A stretch of 64,000 nucleotides of DNA, from the NCBI GenBank assembly GCA_011033025.1, contig WFMF01000022.1, positions 806,001 to 870,000 of the forward strand, in the 5' to 3' direction. A program made the translations under genes and the position numbers. Every line of letters begins with the position of its first letter. Position 1 is the first letter of the stretch. Origin of the DNA: Beroe forskalii. Taxonomy: Eukaryota; Ctenophora; Nuda; Beroida; Beroidae. Below are positions 21,022-32,800 of this stretch, piece after piece. A model generated the notes under the pieces. It saw nothing but the letters and a program-made list of their open reading frames with translations, was not told the origin of the DNA and ran no database searches.

Positions 21022-22112
21022 AAACTTTTGGCCGGGTTTGGTACCCCAGACCCACTGGCCGCCGTGCGCATGCCCAAATATGGGCCTAAAATGGGCATAT
21101 TTTTTCAAAGCGACTTGGACGAGATCTGAGGTGTGCAATCGATAGATAATGGTCCCTAGTTACCATAAAAATTTGAGTCGATATCTCAAAAATATGGCCG
21201 AGTTATGGCCGAAAAACGTATGCCCATATATGGGCATACGCGCGTCGCGCAAGCTTGTTTTGGCCCATAACTTGGCCAAATATCAATATTTTTGAATGAA
21301 ACCAACTTTATTCGATAGATAGCATTGGTTTATGTATTCTCTGCAAGTATGGGGTTGATTGCTACTAAAATGGCCATTTGAGGTCCAAAAACCTCTAAAA
21401 ACCACAAAATCACCATTTCTCGGCTTGCGGTTTTGTGAAAATCGACTTTACATTTGGTCCTCGACCAAAAATCCCCAGGATTTTTCGAGGATAAAAATTT
21501 TGGGGCCTAACTCAAAATGATCAATAACATAAGTGCGAAATTAAGTTTCAAAGCGATTCTGAAAATTTCGTGCAAAAATATTAAAAAATGGCGGAGGTAG
21601 CGAAAATGTAAAGTCGATTTTGCAAAACCGCAAACCGAGAAAATGGCGATTTTGTGGTTTTTAGAGGTTTTGGACCTCAAATGGCCATTTTAGTAGCAAT
21701 CAACCCCATACTTGCAGAGAATACATAAACCAATGCTATCTATCGAATAAAGTTGGTTTCATTCAAAAATATTGATATTTGGCCAAGTTATGGGCCAAAA
21801 TAAGCTGCGACGCGCGTATGCCCATATATGGGCATACGTTTTCGGCCATAACTCGGCCATTTTTGAGATATCGACTTCAAATTTTTATGGTAACTCAGGG
21901 GACCATTATCTATCGATTGCACACCTCAGATCTCGTCCAAGTCGCTTTTGAAAAAATATGCCCATTTTAGGCCCATATTTGGGCATGGCGCCACAGCGGC
22001 GCCAGTGGGTCTGGGGGTACCAAACCCGGCCAAAAGTTGGCCCACGTGGGTGTACCTTTTGGGTCAACCATTATCTCAGAAACGTGTTTTCCAAAAAATT
22101 TGGGTTGAACCC
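21022..22112. mobile_element. Family A foldback element, copy 1
   Basis: The left arm 21022-21450 is the inverse of the right arm 21590-22050 with high identity, and a unique spacer lies between. Landmarks in the arms are TATGCCCATATATGGGCATA (itself a palindrome), CTCGGCCATAACTCGGCC-type strings, and GGTACCAAACCCGGCC near the end. The right end continues to a C-rich run at 22110; the matching left terminus is missing. Short ORFs are incidental. Confidence 0.85.
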
Positions 22113-22559
22113 CCCCCTTAATAAATATCAGAAATCACTTTGGTCACCCAAAAGGTTTTTTGCTTACAACTTCGTGAGTTGTGATCATTATTTCTACAAA
22201 CGGCGAATTGATCAACCAAACCAAAGTGATCAACACGACTTTTTGTCTGATCTCAATACTGTATTAAAAATCGTAGCATTTTCGTCTTCTACTTCCATAA
22301 ACTTAAGTAAGAGTGATGTCAAAATTTCATTGGAAATTTGTAAAGCAATAAATCAACCATTTGCATTTATGCTCTGAGTATTTTATCGAACATTGCGCAA
22401 TAAATTCTTGTAAAAGGATTTTAAAACGTTTCGTTTAAAAATATTTCTAATAAATTGGTGCAATAAGCCGTCACTAATGGTCTTTCCGGCTACGGTACCC
22501 GTTTAAGCTCCCACCTTACCTCAATCAACTCTTAAAATCACAAAAAAATGATCCACCTT

Positions 22560-22699
22560 GCCCCGTAAACTGACCTAGGTTCACCCCTGACCCTCCCCTA
22601 ATCTGGGGTATAAAAAGCGTGCCCGGGCCTCCTGCAATCAGTTGCACTACTTGAACAAGTCTCTCCTACTTCTCTCCTGCGCCGCAACTCTATATCACG
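22560..22699 (+). promoter_or_regulatory. TATA promoter of the secreted-protein gene
   Basis: TATAAAAA at 22609-22616 is followed by AATCAGTT (A at 22640), about 31 bp downstream, the canonical TATA-to-initiator distance. The inferred 5' leader is about 60 nt. Upstream are several TGACC/AGGTTCA half-sites (22571-22593) of the nuclear-receptor type; their use is unproven. Confidence 0.7.
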
Positions 22700-23239
22700 A
22701 TGACTACTGGACGCCCTCGCTCCATGCTCCCTTCCCTCCTCTCAGCAGCCCTGTTCCTCCTCACCCTCTTCCCCAACACAGACGCAGCAGCTATCTCCGT
22801 CAGCAGGAAGTGCCCCATGATGACACGGCCCATTGCCAAGTCCCTTCAGAGCTGCTGGCTGGACTCCCAGATCATCATGGAGACGGTGGTCAACAAGTTT
22901 CCCGTCAAGAAGGACGGCATCTGCCTGGACGAGCATCAGGTCCTCCTCAGTAACAAGGAGATGGGCGTGGAGCTCATGGGCACCTACGAGACCCTCTACT
23001 GCTTCGGCAAGGTCAAGTTCGTGGAACTGGGGGACGACACCATCCAGACCATCAACTCCATCCACCACTCCCTCTCGGAGATCATCGACTCACCCGACAT
23101 CTGCGTACCGGACATGGTCTTCCCCAGTGTCGACTGCCACACAGACGTGGAGGTCGACAACTTCGACATTCTCTACCAGGCGGTGGTGCGACAGCTGGCC
23201 CTCCTTGAGAGGCTGTCCATGAGTTTGCTGGAAGCTTAG
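22700..23239 (+). CDS. Intronless secreted six-cysteine, helix-rich protein, 179 aa
   Basis: The first ATG after a TATA/initiator pair opens 179 codons. Residues 9-31 (LPSLLSAALFLLTLFPNTDA) form a signal peptide with likely cleavage near A29-A31. The mature chain has exactly six cysteines (38, 52, 75, 101, 135, 146), which suggests three disulfides. Stretches 40-66, 112-131 and 153-178 look amphipathic-helical, and the last is a 26-residue leucine-rich helix, so a helical-bundle fold (cytokine- or hormone-like) is conceivable but unproven. I recognise no family. GC content and GC3 are far higher than in the flanks or in the receptor gene at 39.4 kb. A purine-rich GAGAGGGAG tract follows the stop. 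Alternatives: a taxon-restricted secreted protein, or a recently acquired gene. Confidence 0.8.
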   Translation: MTTGRPRSMLPSLLSAALFLLTLFPNTDAAAISVSRKCPMMTRPIAKSLQSCWLDSQIIMETVVNKFPVKKDGICLDEHQVLLSNKEMGVELMGTYETLYCFGKVKFVELGDDTIQTINSIHHSLSEIIDSPDICVPDMVFPSVDCHTDVEVDNFDILYQAVVRQLALLERLSMSLLEA

Positions 23240-23244
23240 GGAGG

Positions 23245-24780
23245 CATTGCTGACAAAGAGAGAGAGGGAGAGGAGATTGGGGGAGTGAGAAGAGGTTGGG
23301 GGAGTGAGATTGAGAAGAGGTTGGGAGACACTCGGAGATCACGCTCAAAACGTAAATCAGGGCCACTGTGAGGTTGATATTTTGTGCTGTTTTACTTTTA
23401 TTACGTTTGATTTACAATTTTTCGAATTTAGCTGTTAGATTTTTGGAAGAGAATTTTATGTTAGATACAAGTGCGGTTTTATCAATAATATTAGCAATGG
23501 TGATGTAGTTGCACCGGGTTTTGATCATCAATTTTTCTATGTCGTCAATTGTCATTCCATTGTTGATTATCATTTCAGAGCAGAAGACATAACTTTTGTT
23601 TCAATTTGTAATTGTTAATTTTTTGTCTAGGAAGAAGATTAAAAGATTCATTGGGGATATTTTTACATTCAAAATTCAGGCTGGTGCATGGTAAAATGAA
23701 TTGCCAACGAAGCGCCGATTATGTATAAAATTAAGCTCTAGATCAGGCATCGGTAACTGGGCAACAAGAAATGTACGAGAACAAAATTATTGACGGCAAC
23801 ATATTTGCGGAGAGTGAGGAATATGACGACAAGTGATCACCAACGTAACACTGCTGGGTCCACTGCTGCTGATTTTAACGTTGGGGTGACGGTAAAGTGT
23901 AAACGTCACATTCAGAATACTCAATTCCTGTTAAGCATTTCTTGCAACTTTAATGTAAGGGGACCTGGTCTCGGACACTCAGTAGTTAAGTCGGGGGGGG
24001 GTAAGATAAGGTACAAACAGCTCATGCTTTGAAATATGTCGGTTGACACCAGTCAGCATCAAATGAGGCATGACAAACACCGACTTATTGTACATTCCGA
24101 ATTCCATTTCATATGACTTTGACACCAACAAATGTGACACACACGGTGATCAGTCCGACAGCTAGCAAACTTGAAGACGAGGTGGGTTTTATGTTGGTGA
24201 CCTGCCACCCAGGTGACAAGTACTGTCTCTCCCTCTTCCTCACTCTTGCTCGGCACTGGACATGTAGACCTTCCAGCGGCTTATGTCAGCCACATTACTG
24301 GTGCCGGTCAAGTCATCTTAAGGTTTTACTGGTTCTCCATATACCTAGTTCCTGTCTCGACACAGGACTAAAAGAACCTTTACCTCTTTAACAGTTCAAC
24401 TTAATTAACAAAGCAAAGAACCTATAACCATCGTTGCTTTATAATATACGGCCTCTAACAGGGCACAGAACCTGTTTATATACGCCTCACATATTTAAGC
24501 CCACGCTCCAAATCTTCAGTCTTTAAATTTAGAGGGCCTCAAGGCTCAAACTCAATTTAGAGGGCCTCATCGCTCTTTTCTTACTATATAGCTATAGGGA
24601 TCAAGGTAGTCAATCTTTGGAAGGGAGCCCCCGACCAATAGTAACTCCTAGAGTATCACAACCTGGTACCAGGTAAGAGGTTGCTAGCAAGCCTAGTAGT
24701 GCAACCAGGTGGGTCCCAGTAGAACTCTCTGCAATTGAGAGTTGCCATGCATCCCCGGATGTGGTGGTCTGTTGGATATT
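23245..24780. other. 3' flank and gene-free stretch
   Basis: A GGGGGAGTGAGA/GAAGAGGTTGGG repeat lies at 23275-23325. ATTAAA at about 23638 is a possible weak poly(A) signal for the secreted-protein gene. No other gene is seen. Confidence 0.4.
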
Positions 24781-24784
24781 GCAC

Positions 24785-25460
24785 CAAAAAAGTACCTTAT
24801 TAACAACGGTACCTCAATAACAACGGTACCTAATTTACAAAGGTCCCTCGTTAACAACGGTACCTTGTTAACAACGGTACCTCGTTAACAACGGTACCTA
24901 ATTAACAACGGTACCTTATTTACAACAGTACATTATTAACAACGGTACCTCGTTAACAACGGTACCTAATTTACAAAGAAACCTCATTAACAACAGTACC
25001 TTACCAACAACGGTACCTTATTTACAACAGTACCTTATTTACAACAGTACCTTATTAACAACGGTACCTCGTTAACAACGGTACCTTATTTACAACAGTA
25101 CCTTATTAACGACGGTACCTTATCAACGACGGTACCTTATTAACAACGGTACCTCACTAACAACGGTACCTCATTAACAACAGTACCTTATTAACAACTT
25201 TACCATGTTAACAACGGTACCTTATTAACAACGGTACCTAATCAACAAGGGTACCTTACTAACAATGGTACCACTACCTTACTAACAACGGTACCTTATT
25301 AACAACAGTACATTATACACAACGCTACCTTATTAACAACGGTACCTTATTGACCGGTACCATATTAACAACGGTACCATAATAACAGGGGAACCTTATG
25401 AACAACGGTACCTTATTAGTTTATTAACAACGGTACCTTATTAACAACATTATTTACAAC
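24785..25460. repeat. 17-bp minisatellite with GGTACC in each unit
   Basis: About 38 copies of TTATTAACAACGGTACC, with variants TCGTTAACAACGGTACC and TTATTTACAACAGTACC. Each canonical unit contains a KpnI palindrome. No coding potential. Confidence 0.9.
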
Positions 25461-25489
25461 AATTAAGCAAGACAACCCGAACAAGAAAT

Positions 25490-25735
25490 TGAAAACTTAT
25501 ATATGTTGGCTGACACCACTCAGCCATCTATGACGAACGGCGACGTATGCACATTCCGCATACCAACTCTATGACGTTGACACCACTCGGGACCCAATCA
25601 AGCATGACGAATGAAGATTGAAGTTACGTACACATACCGACTCTATGACGTTGACACCACTCAACAACGAATCAAACATGAAGATTGAAGTTACGAACAC
25701 ATACCAACATCAAATCAAGCATGACGAATAGCAAC
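25490..25735. repeat. Diverged 60-80 bp repeats flanking the GGTACC array
   Basis: CTATGACGTTGACACCACTC and AAGATTGAAGTTACG recur several times. A related block (GTTGACACCAGTCAGCATCA) is found on the other side of the array at about 24040-24130. Confidence 0.65.
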
Positions 25736-25914
25736 GATTGCATATGCCACATACCGCTGGATTGCTATGTGCACTATTTTAATTTACCTACCATGTGTGA
25801 TACCTTATATAGTGCGCCAACTATAACCATCATTCCTGTCATCGGATTCGGGAAAACCGGCCCTCATGTTGTTTCAGTCAGGAAAGCGACAGTTTTTCCA
25901 TGCCGTGCAGTGCA

Positions 25915-26572
25915 GTACGTGCGCGCGGAGTTCATGATTCCGTAAAAGTGGATGCAAATTGGATGCACTTGGATGCAGATGTGAAAATTTTCACATATTT
26001 TGTGAAAATGGTTTTGTGCGAGTTTTGAGGGCTGGAAATGTGTAAAAATGGTTCAGATATGATTGTATAGCGAATACGAGTTACTTAGGATCGTTTTTGG
26101 GAGTTTTGAGAAATTCTGGGCCCCAATACTTTAGGTCACTTGTATCGATAATTCAAACTTATTTCAGCCATTCCCACGCAGTTTTGGCAAAATGTGAAAA
26201 TTTTCACAATTCCAATGGAATTGTGAAAATTTTCACATTTTGCCAAAACTGCGTGGGAATGGCTGAAATAAGTTTGAATTATCGATACAAGTGACCTAAA
26301 GTATTGGGGCCCAGAATTTCTCAAAACTCCCAAAAACGATCCTAAGTAACTCGTATTCGCTATAAATCATAACTGAACCATTTTTACACATTTCCACCCC
26401 AAACTCGCACAAAAACCATTTATTAATGAAAATGCGCGCGCGTGCTCACAATGACGACCTGACTGAGATGGAATTTCCATCTCAGTCAGGTCGTCATTGT
26501 GAGCACGCGCGCATTTTCACAATATGCATCCATTTTACGCACGGAATCATCTTCTGTGCGCGCGCGCGTGGG
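25915..26572. mobile_element. Nested palindromic element
   Basis: Outer inverted repeats (25915-25975 against 26522-26572; GATTCCGT...TGGATGCA and inverse) enclose two palindromes. One, centred at 26215, has near-perfect arms of about 200 bp (core CACAATTCCAATGGAATTGTG region). The second, centred at 26472/26473, is a perfect 48-bp-arm hairpin containing GCGCGCGTGCTCACAATGAC. The two open frames that seem to code for one protein on both strands merely reflect the palindrome. Confidence 0.85.
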
Positions 26573-26639
26573 AAATAGAGCGCATACAAAGTACAGATTA
26601 TACTGGCGCGCTACGTAGATGTGGCATATGATGTTTTGC

Positions 26640-27810
26640 CAAAAGTGGAACAAATATGAGACAATTTGCTGACATGTTTTACCTGCAACTGGAACCGATT
26701 TTTCGTCCGATATTGCCTTAAAACTATCAATGAAATCTCAAAACAAAACGATCAATGTGTAACTTCATCAATCTTCGGTGATTTATGCCCTAAGAATATG
26801 TCAGCATTTTGTCTCATTTTCGCAGTATGTCAGCATTTTGTCTCATTTTTGTTCCAAACTTGTTCCAACACAAAATATCAGCCAGATTGAAAGGCTCAGG
26901 ATGGTCAATAAGGGTTTTTGGTCGTCTGGATAACCTATTTAGTACCCTAGAAGGGCCTCTAGGTATATGTCAGCAATTTGTCTCATTTTTGCGCAGTATG
27001 TCAGCATTTTGTCTCATTTTTGTTCCAAGGCCAAATATCTGTAGGTTTGAATTTCTGAACCTTAAGAACTTTTGGTTTGATGTCTAAAAACACATTTGAT
27101 GGGTTTTTATATCAGTTCTGACCATTTCCCACCTTTTTGGTATATGTCAGCAATTTGTCTCATTTTTGTTCCAATTATGGGGGGGAGTTTCACTGTCCCA
27201 ATTGTCCCAATTGTCCCTGTCCCAATTTACTTTTTTTTGAGTTTGGGACTGGTTTTTGGGACAGTTGGGACAACTGGGACATTTGGGACAATTGGGACAA
27301 ACAAAAAGTTGGACAAATCAGTCATCTATCATTTTTACAATTATCAATGTTTTTCTATCATACTACTATGCTAATTAGTACAAGTTTTGGTTGTGTGCTG
27401 CTATGTAACAAGCTGTAAGAGAAAAACACTAAACTCCCACTCAAAAACACAATCATTTGAGCCCCAGTTGTCTCTGTCACTTTTGTCCCAATTGTCCCAA
27501 ATGTCCCATTTGTCCCAAATGTCCCATTTGTCCCAGTTCGTATTCACTTTTTTGAGTCCCATTTGTTCCATTTTCTCTGTCCCATTTGTCCCAATTGTCC
27601 CATTTGTCCCAAATGTCCCAATTGTCCCAGTCCGAATTCACTTTTTGAGTCCCATTTGTTCCATTTTCTCTGTCCCATTTGTCCCAATTGTCCCATTTGT
27701 CCCAAATGTCCCATTTGTCCCAATTGTCCCTGTCCCAATCCACTTTTTCTTGAGTTTGGGACAATTGGGACAGTGAAACCCCCCCCCATTATGTTCCAAT
27801 TTTGTTCCAA
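26640..27810. mobile_element. GTCCC-rich repeat element with inverted ends
   Basis: TGTCAGCAATTTGTCTCATT followed by TTTGTTCCAA recurs in direct orientation (about 26800, 26965, 27000, 27145) and inverted at 26645-26676. Inside it, an inverted repeat (27168-27230 against 27730-27800; GTTTCACTGTCCCAATTG...) bounds an array of 9-12 bp units TGTCCCAATTG / TGTCCCATTTG. The predicted peptides (PICPNCPICP, WDKWDNWDKW) are repeat artefacts. Confidence 0.75.
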
Positions 27811-28504
27811 TCGCGCGGAAACATTGACTCAGATGCATGTGGCCACTGTAAGTGAATTCGCGAAGTGGAAAGGAATTGAGAACAGGAATGCGCGGTCGCG
27901 CGCGCTGCAAAATAACAGAATGCAACTCGCATGTGACAGCAAGGACTTCAGCATAATTTCCAAGGTTGACTGAGGGTGCTATTCTTATGTGAGCTGTGAC
28001 AAGAGATTGGGTTTAAGTCAAATTGCAACAAGGCTACACAATAGAAGCCTTTAATCTTATGAAGGAAGATCTGAAAACTTCAAGTAAAGACGCCGACAGT
28101 GAAGATTAAGAATTAAAACAGAACCGTGTGCAATGAAAAAGACACGAGTGATTGTCAACTGATGCCTATTAATTAGATGGAGGGTGTGATGTCTAATTAC
28201 AAGTGTATGGTCAGCGTTTTGAGAGTGTCAGGTGATCGTGACAGATGAGCATACTATGTACATGTCATGTATAATGATGTACTTGTGTTGTCAGAACCTT
28301 CCTAAGTTCCTGCAGAAAGAACTAGTACTTTTTGTGTACAACTGGGAAACCAGTTACAGATCTTTAAGAATTCATGTGATGACCTAGTATCTAAGCTTCT
28401 AGTAGGCATCTGTGTGTCCTGCTTTGTCATAAATTTTCTTATTACTTTCGAGTATTGTACACTATACACACCTTACTATACTTCTAGTATCCAGCCAACC
28501 TTAT

Positions 28505-29093
28505 AAGGGGCCTGTATAACACATCGGTCGATCGAATGGAATTGGTCGATCGATCGGGAGCATGTGTTTTACAGGCCCCGAATGACTAACTACTAAGTCG
28601 TGTTTGATGAGGCAATGTTGTAGCTTTATATTAAGATATTCCACACGATTATAGCAATCATTGATCTTTCACCTCTACTGAACTCTTTCTTTTTTCTACC
28701 CCTTCCCTCTAAACTGTGTTGCTCAGGAATCCGGAGTCCTGGGTGGCCCAGCCTTGCAGTTGTAAGCTGTGAGGGGTACGTGGGCCGAAACCCCTCCGTT
28801 TCCCTTTGTCACCTGCTGATGGGACATCTACATCGCAGATTGCAGGGAAGCCTTACAACTGTAGGGTAACCGCTGATGATTCACAGTTAAGTCTCTTCCG
28901 CCTCTCATGTCAATCCTTGAATTGGAAAATCGATTTGCAGTATTTTGTTATGTTTGTAGTATACCCATACACCTCTATAGATAAGACATTGGATTACTAA
29001 TTAACTTACTAGGTCAAAGAATGAAGTTGATCTTGATCGATCGACCAATTCCATTCGATCAAATTATGTGTTATACAGGCCCCTAAGCTGATC
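28505..29093. mobile_element. TIR element with about 50-bp ends
   Basis: The left end AGGGGCCTGTATAACACATC...TCGATCGAATGGAATTGG is inverted at 29040-29093. The left end also folds on itself (28505-28582). No ORF was recognised between the ends; the GC-richer block at 28730-28870 is unassigned. Confidence 0.7.
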
Positions 29094-29119
29094 CTAGCTT
29101 AGGCATGAGTTGCCCCGAA

Positions 29120-29775
29120 TTTGTTTCTCATCCTTTCTATTTTGAAAATCTACTATGGAAAGGCCCTATTGTGGCTGTTCTGGGAGACCAATCGAGCCAA
29201 AAATTGGTATGGACACTCCTAGGGACTATATAAACACGTTCCAACTGGTTTTGAGTCATTTTACTCAATTTTAAAATTTTCGATTTTTGTGACGAAAAGG
29301 GCGTGGCCCGGCGTCCACGAAAGTCCAGGGTCGCCAAAAATTTGCACAAGTCATTTCCTCAATGCCCTCTACAACTCTGAACCGGTTTTGGAGTTATTCA
29401 CCACCTTTAAACCCTTCAAAATCCCCGTTCTCATTTGGTTCTCATCCTTTCCATTTTGAAAATCTACTATGGAAAAGTGGAAAGGCCCATTGTGGCCGTT
29501 CTGAGTGACCAATCGGGCCAAAAATTAGTATGGACACTCCTAGGGACTATATAAACACGTTCCAACTGGTTTTGAGTCATTTTACTCAATTTTTGAATTT
29601 CTGATTTTTGTGACGAAAATGGCGTGGCCCGGCGTCCCCGAAAGTCCAAAGTCGCCAAAAATTTGCACAAGTCATTTCCTCAATGCCCTCTAAAGCCCTG
29701 AACCGGTTTTGGAGTCATTCACCACCTTTAAACCCTTCAAAATCTCCGTTCTCATTTGGTTCTCTTGTTCTCATT
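29120..29775. repeat. Direct duplication of about 330 bp
   Basis: Two near-identical copies begin TCTCATCCTTTCYATTTTGA (29127 and 29450) and share GGCGTGGCCCGGCGTCC and GAACCGGTTTTGGAG. They contain no gene that I can support. Confidence 0.8.
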
Positions 29776-29867
29776 TGGTTCTCATCCTTTCCACGACCTT
29801 TCCAAATAGGCGAATTCACTCACTCCCAAATGTAGTCGCAAGCCGAGATTTTGGAAAATTCTATGTT

Positions 29868-32800
29868 TGCCTGTAATACAGTCAAATCTGCCTCAAAAAG
29901 GGGTAAAAAGTGGACAAATTCTACACCAAGCGATTTTGCATGGATTCTATAGTTTTTTGCATGAAAAATCGATCTAACAACTTTCCACACCTCTCCGGAG
30001 TGTGGAAAGTGCCGAAAAATCGATTTTTAGCTGAGGCGCAGCCGACTGATATGTAAAAAATCGTATCTCGGCTCAGGATGGTCGTAGAGACTTCATCTTG
30101 GGCGGAAAATGTGCGCAATGAGCATGTTTATATACAATTGTAACAAAAATATGCCCTAAAATGCTCAGGAACGGAGTTACTGGCGAAAAACAGATTTTTT
30201 GGGCAGGCGCAAGACCTGCATAAGGCGAATTTTGTATCTCAGTCCAGGAAGGTCGTAGAGACTTCATCTTGGGCGGAAAATGTGCGCAATGGCCATGTTC
30301 ATATACAATTGTTGACAAAAATATGCCCTAAAATGCTAAGGAACGGAGTAACGGGCGAAAAACTGATTTTTTGGGTTAATGCAAGACCTGATTTAGGCGA
30401 ATTTTGTATCTCAGTCCAGGAAGGTCGTAGAGACTTCATCTTGGGCGCAAAATGTGCGCAATGGCCATGTTTATATACAATTGTCAGCAAAAATATGCCC
30501 TAAAATGTTCAGGAATGGAGTTACGGGCGAAAAACAGATTTTTTTGGCAGGCGCAAGACCTGCTTAAGGAGAATTTTGTATCTCAGCCAATGCAAGACCT
30601 GATTTAGGCGAATTTTGTATCTCAGTCCAGGAAGGTCGTAGAGACTTCATCTTGGGCGCAAAATGTTTGCAATGGCACATTTTATATATATATTTTATTA
30701 TATATAAAGTAAAGTCACACGTGAATAATGTTTGTCTGTAATTCCGTATACAATTAAATTTGAGCTTGCCAAAAAGATATCAAGAGAAACGAAGGCTAAG
30801 CTGGGCTAAGTCGCGCCGTTGCTATGGATACAGATATTCTGCACGTGCAGATTATGATCAGTTCTATGCGAGTGCTTTCTGATACGTTGTTGATTGCTGC
30901 GTTTTAGCGTTTGAAAGAAAGACGTGTTTACTGTTTTTCATTTGAAATTCAAGATCTGGAAATAGAGAACGGGTATGGCTGGCATCGTGGAGGCTATTTC
31001 CGTTAGCATCTCTTCATAAATCTGTGACAGACGTCGGTCGATTTAAATCAATGCTGAGTTGATGGTAACGGAAAAATGTGAATTTACAGCAGTTTAAGAT
31101 TGAACAAAATCAAAATCAAACTGAATCGAATTTGGGCACATTTCGATATTGGAATACTGGTCTTGGCGTAAATCAATGCTTTGATTCAACGTTCAGTATG
31201 AGTACGAGCATCGGTTTTAATTTTCAGATTTAAATTCATCATACAAGCAAATTATAATGATCAAAACGTGCACGGTCCAGCATAACTAAAAGTAACCAAC
31301 GAATAATGGTAAATTCTGCTCCTTCATAAACTTTTTGAGAGCTTATTATTTGGTCCTGTATTATCTAGCAGGCCCAACGGGCCTTTCTAGTGTTTATATA
31401 CAATTGTCAACAAAAATATGCCCTAAAATGCTCAGGAATGGAGTTACGGGCGAAAAACAGATTTTTTGGCAGGCGCAAGACCTGCTTAAGGAGAATTTTG
31501 TATCTCAGTCCAGGAAGGTCGTAGAGACTTCATCTTGTGCGGAAAATGTGCGCAATGGCCATGTTTATTCTGTACGACTTGCTGATAAAAGAGTAAAAGG
31601 ATAAACATGTGCCCTGAAATTCTCAGGAAGAAAGTTATAGGCGAAAAATGAAATTTGGCGATGGTTTGAGACGATTTTCATATAATCACTGTCCAGTAAA
31701 AGAGACGGGTAACGGACATTTGATCTCATGACATTTCATCTCACGGCACTTTATCTTGTAATATTTCAACCCCACGCAAAGGTAAGGATCTGGGTTAGGT
31801 AATGGTTAGCGTATGGGTAAGAGTTAGGATTCGGGGTAAGGTTATAGGGTGATGTTTAGGGTCAGGACAGGGAGATGAAGTATCCTGACATGAAATTTCG
31901 TACACCCATAGAGACTTCCGGCTGAGCAGAAAATAATTGGAATGGTCAACTCAGGAAGTAGGAACTGGAAGAGAGTACAGAAATGTGTCTAAAACGAGGT
32001 AACGATTAACCACCATAAAGGACTGGGCTTTGCCCATTGAGCCCAGTTAAATCCAAATCGGTGGGAATAATATTTACACAGTCTGGCTGGGTCAGACCTC
32101 CCAGTGAATCATCTAGACAAAGAGGTGGTGCATTATAGCCGCCTTTGGCAGATCTCTGACAATCTGCAGGCAAGCCTTGTCTTGCTTTGCAGTTTGATTG
32201 TTGCCACGGGCGTCGGCAGCCCGCCAGTCCAGAGGGGTCCAGGAACGGCTGGCTACTTTCAGCTGAGGATATCCCTGGCAGTAGGGTGGCCTAAAAAACC
32301 ACCCACACCCTTAGCCTAGCGTATTAGGGATAGTCTCCATGCTCAACATGGCTGCCGATTAAACCGACCCTGGCCGTTTTACTAAGACTAAGACCATACA
32401 GGACTGGAATAAATGTCTGGACCAAGATAGAAAAATCTTCTATATCAGGCCTGTTAGCTGCCAAAAAATTAGTTCCTGAGCATTTTAGGGCATATTTTCG
32501 TCAACAATTGTATATAAACATGGCCATTGCGCACATTTTCCGCCTAAGATGAAGTTTCTACGACCTTCCTAGACTGAGATACAAAATTCTCCTTAAGCAG
32601 GTCTTGCGCCTGCCCAAAAAATCTGTTTTTCGCCCGTAACTCCATTCCTGAGCATTTTAGGGCATTTTTTTGTTGACAATTGTATATAAACATGGCCATT
32701 GCACACATTTTCCGCCCAAGATGAAGTCTCTACGACCTTCCTGGACTGAGATACAAAATTCGCCTTATGCAGGTCTTGCCCGGCCCAAAAAATCTGTTTT

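Noticed and set aside
26097..26333. Two nearly identical 65-residue proteins on opposite strands
   Set aside because: They are the two arms of one palindrome read in both directions.
27096..27973. Cys/Pro-rich or Trp/Asp-rich small proteins (PICPNCPICP, WDKWDNWDKW)
   Set aside because: They are translations of the TGTCCC microsatellite on the two strands.
32040..32340. GC-richer block inside the 3.2-kb foldback as a possible gene or RNA
   Set aside because: No ORF with family similarity, no tRNA-like boxes; possibly a repeat end, but I cannot support a call.
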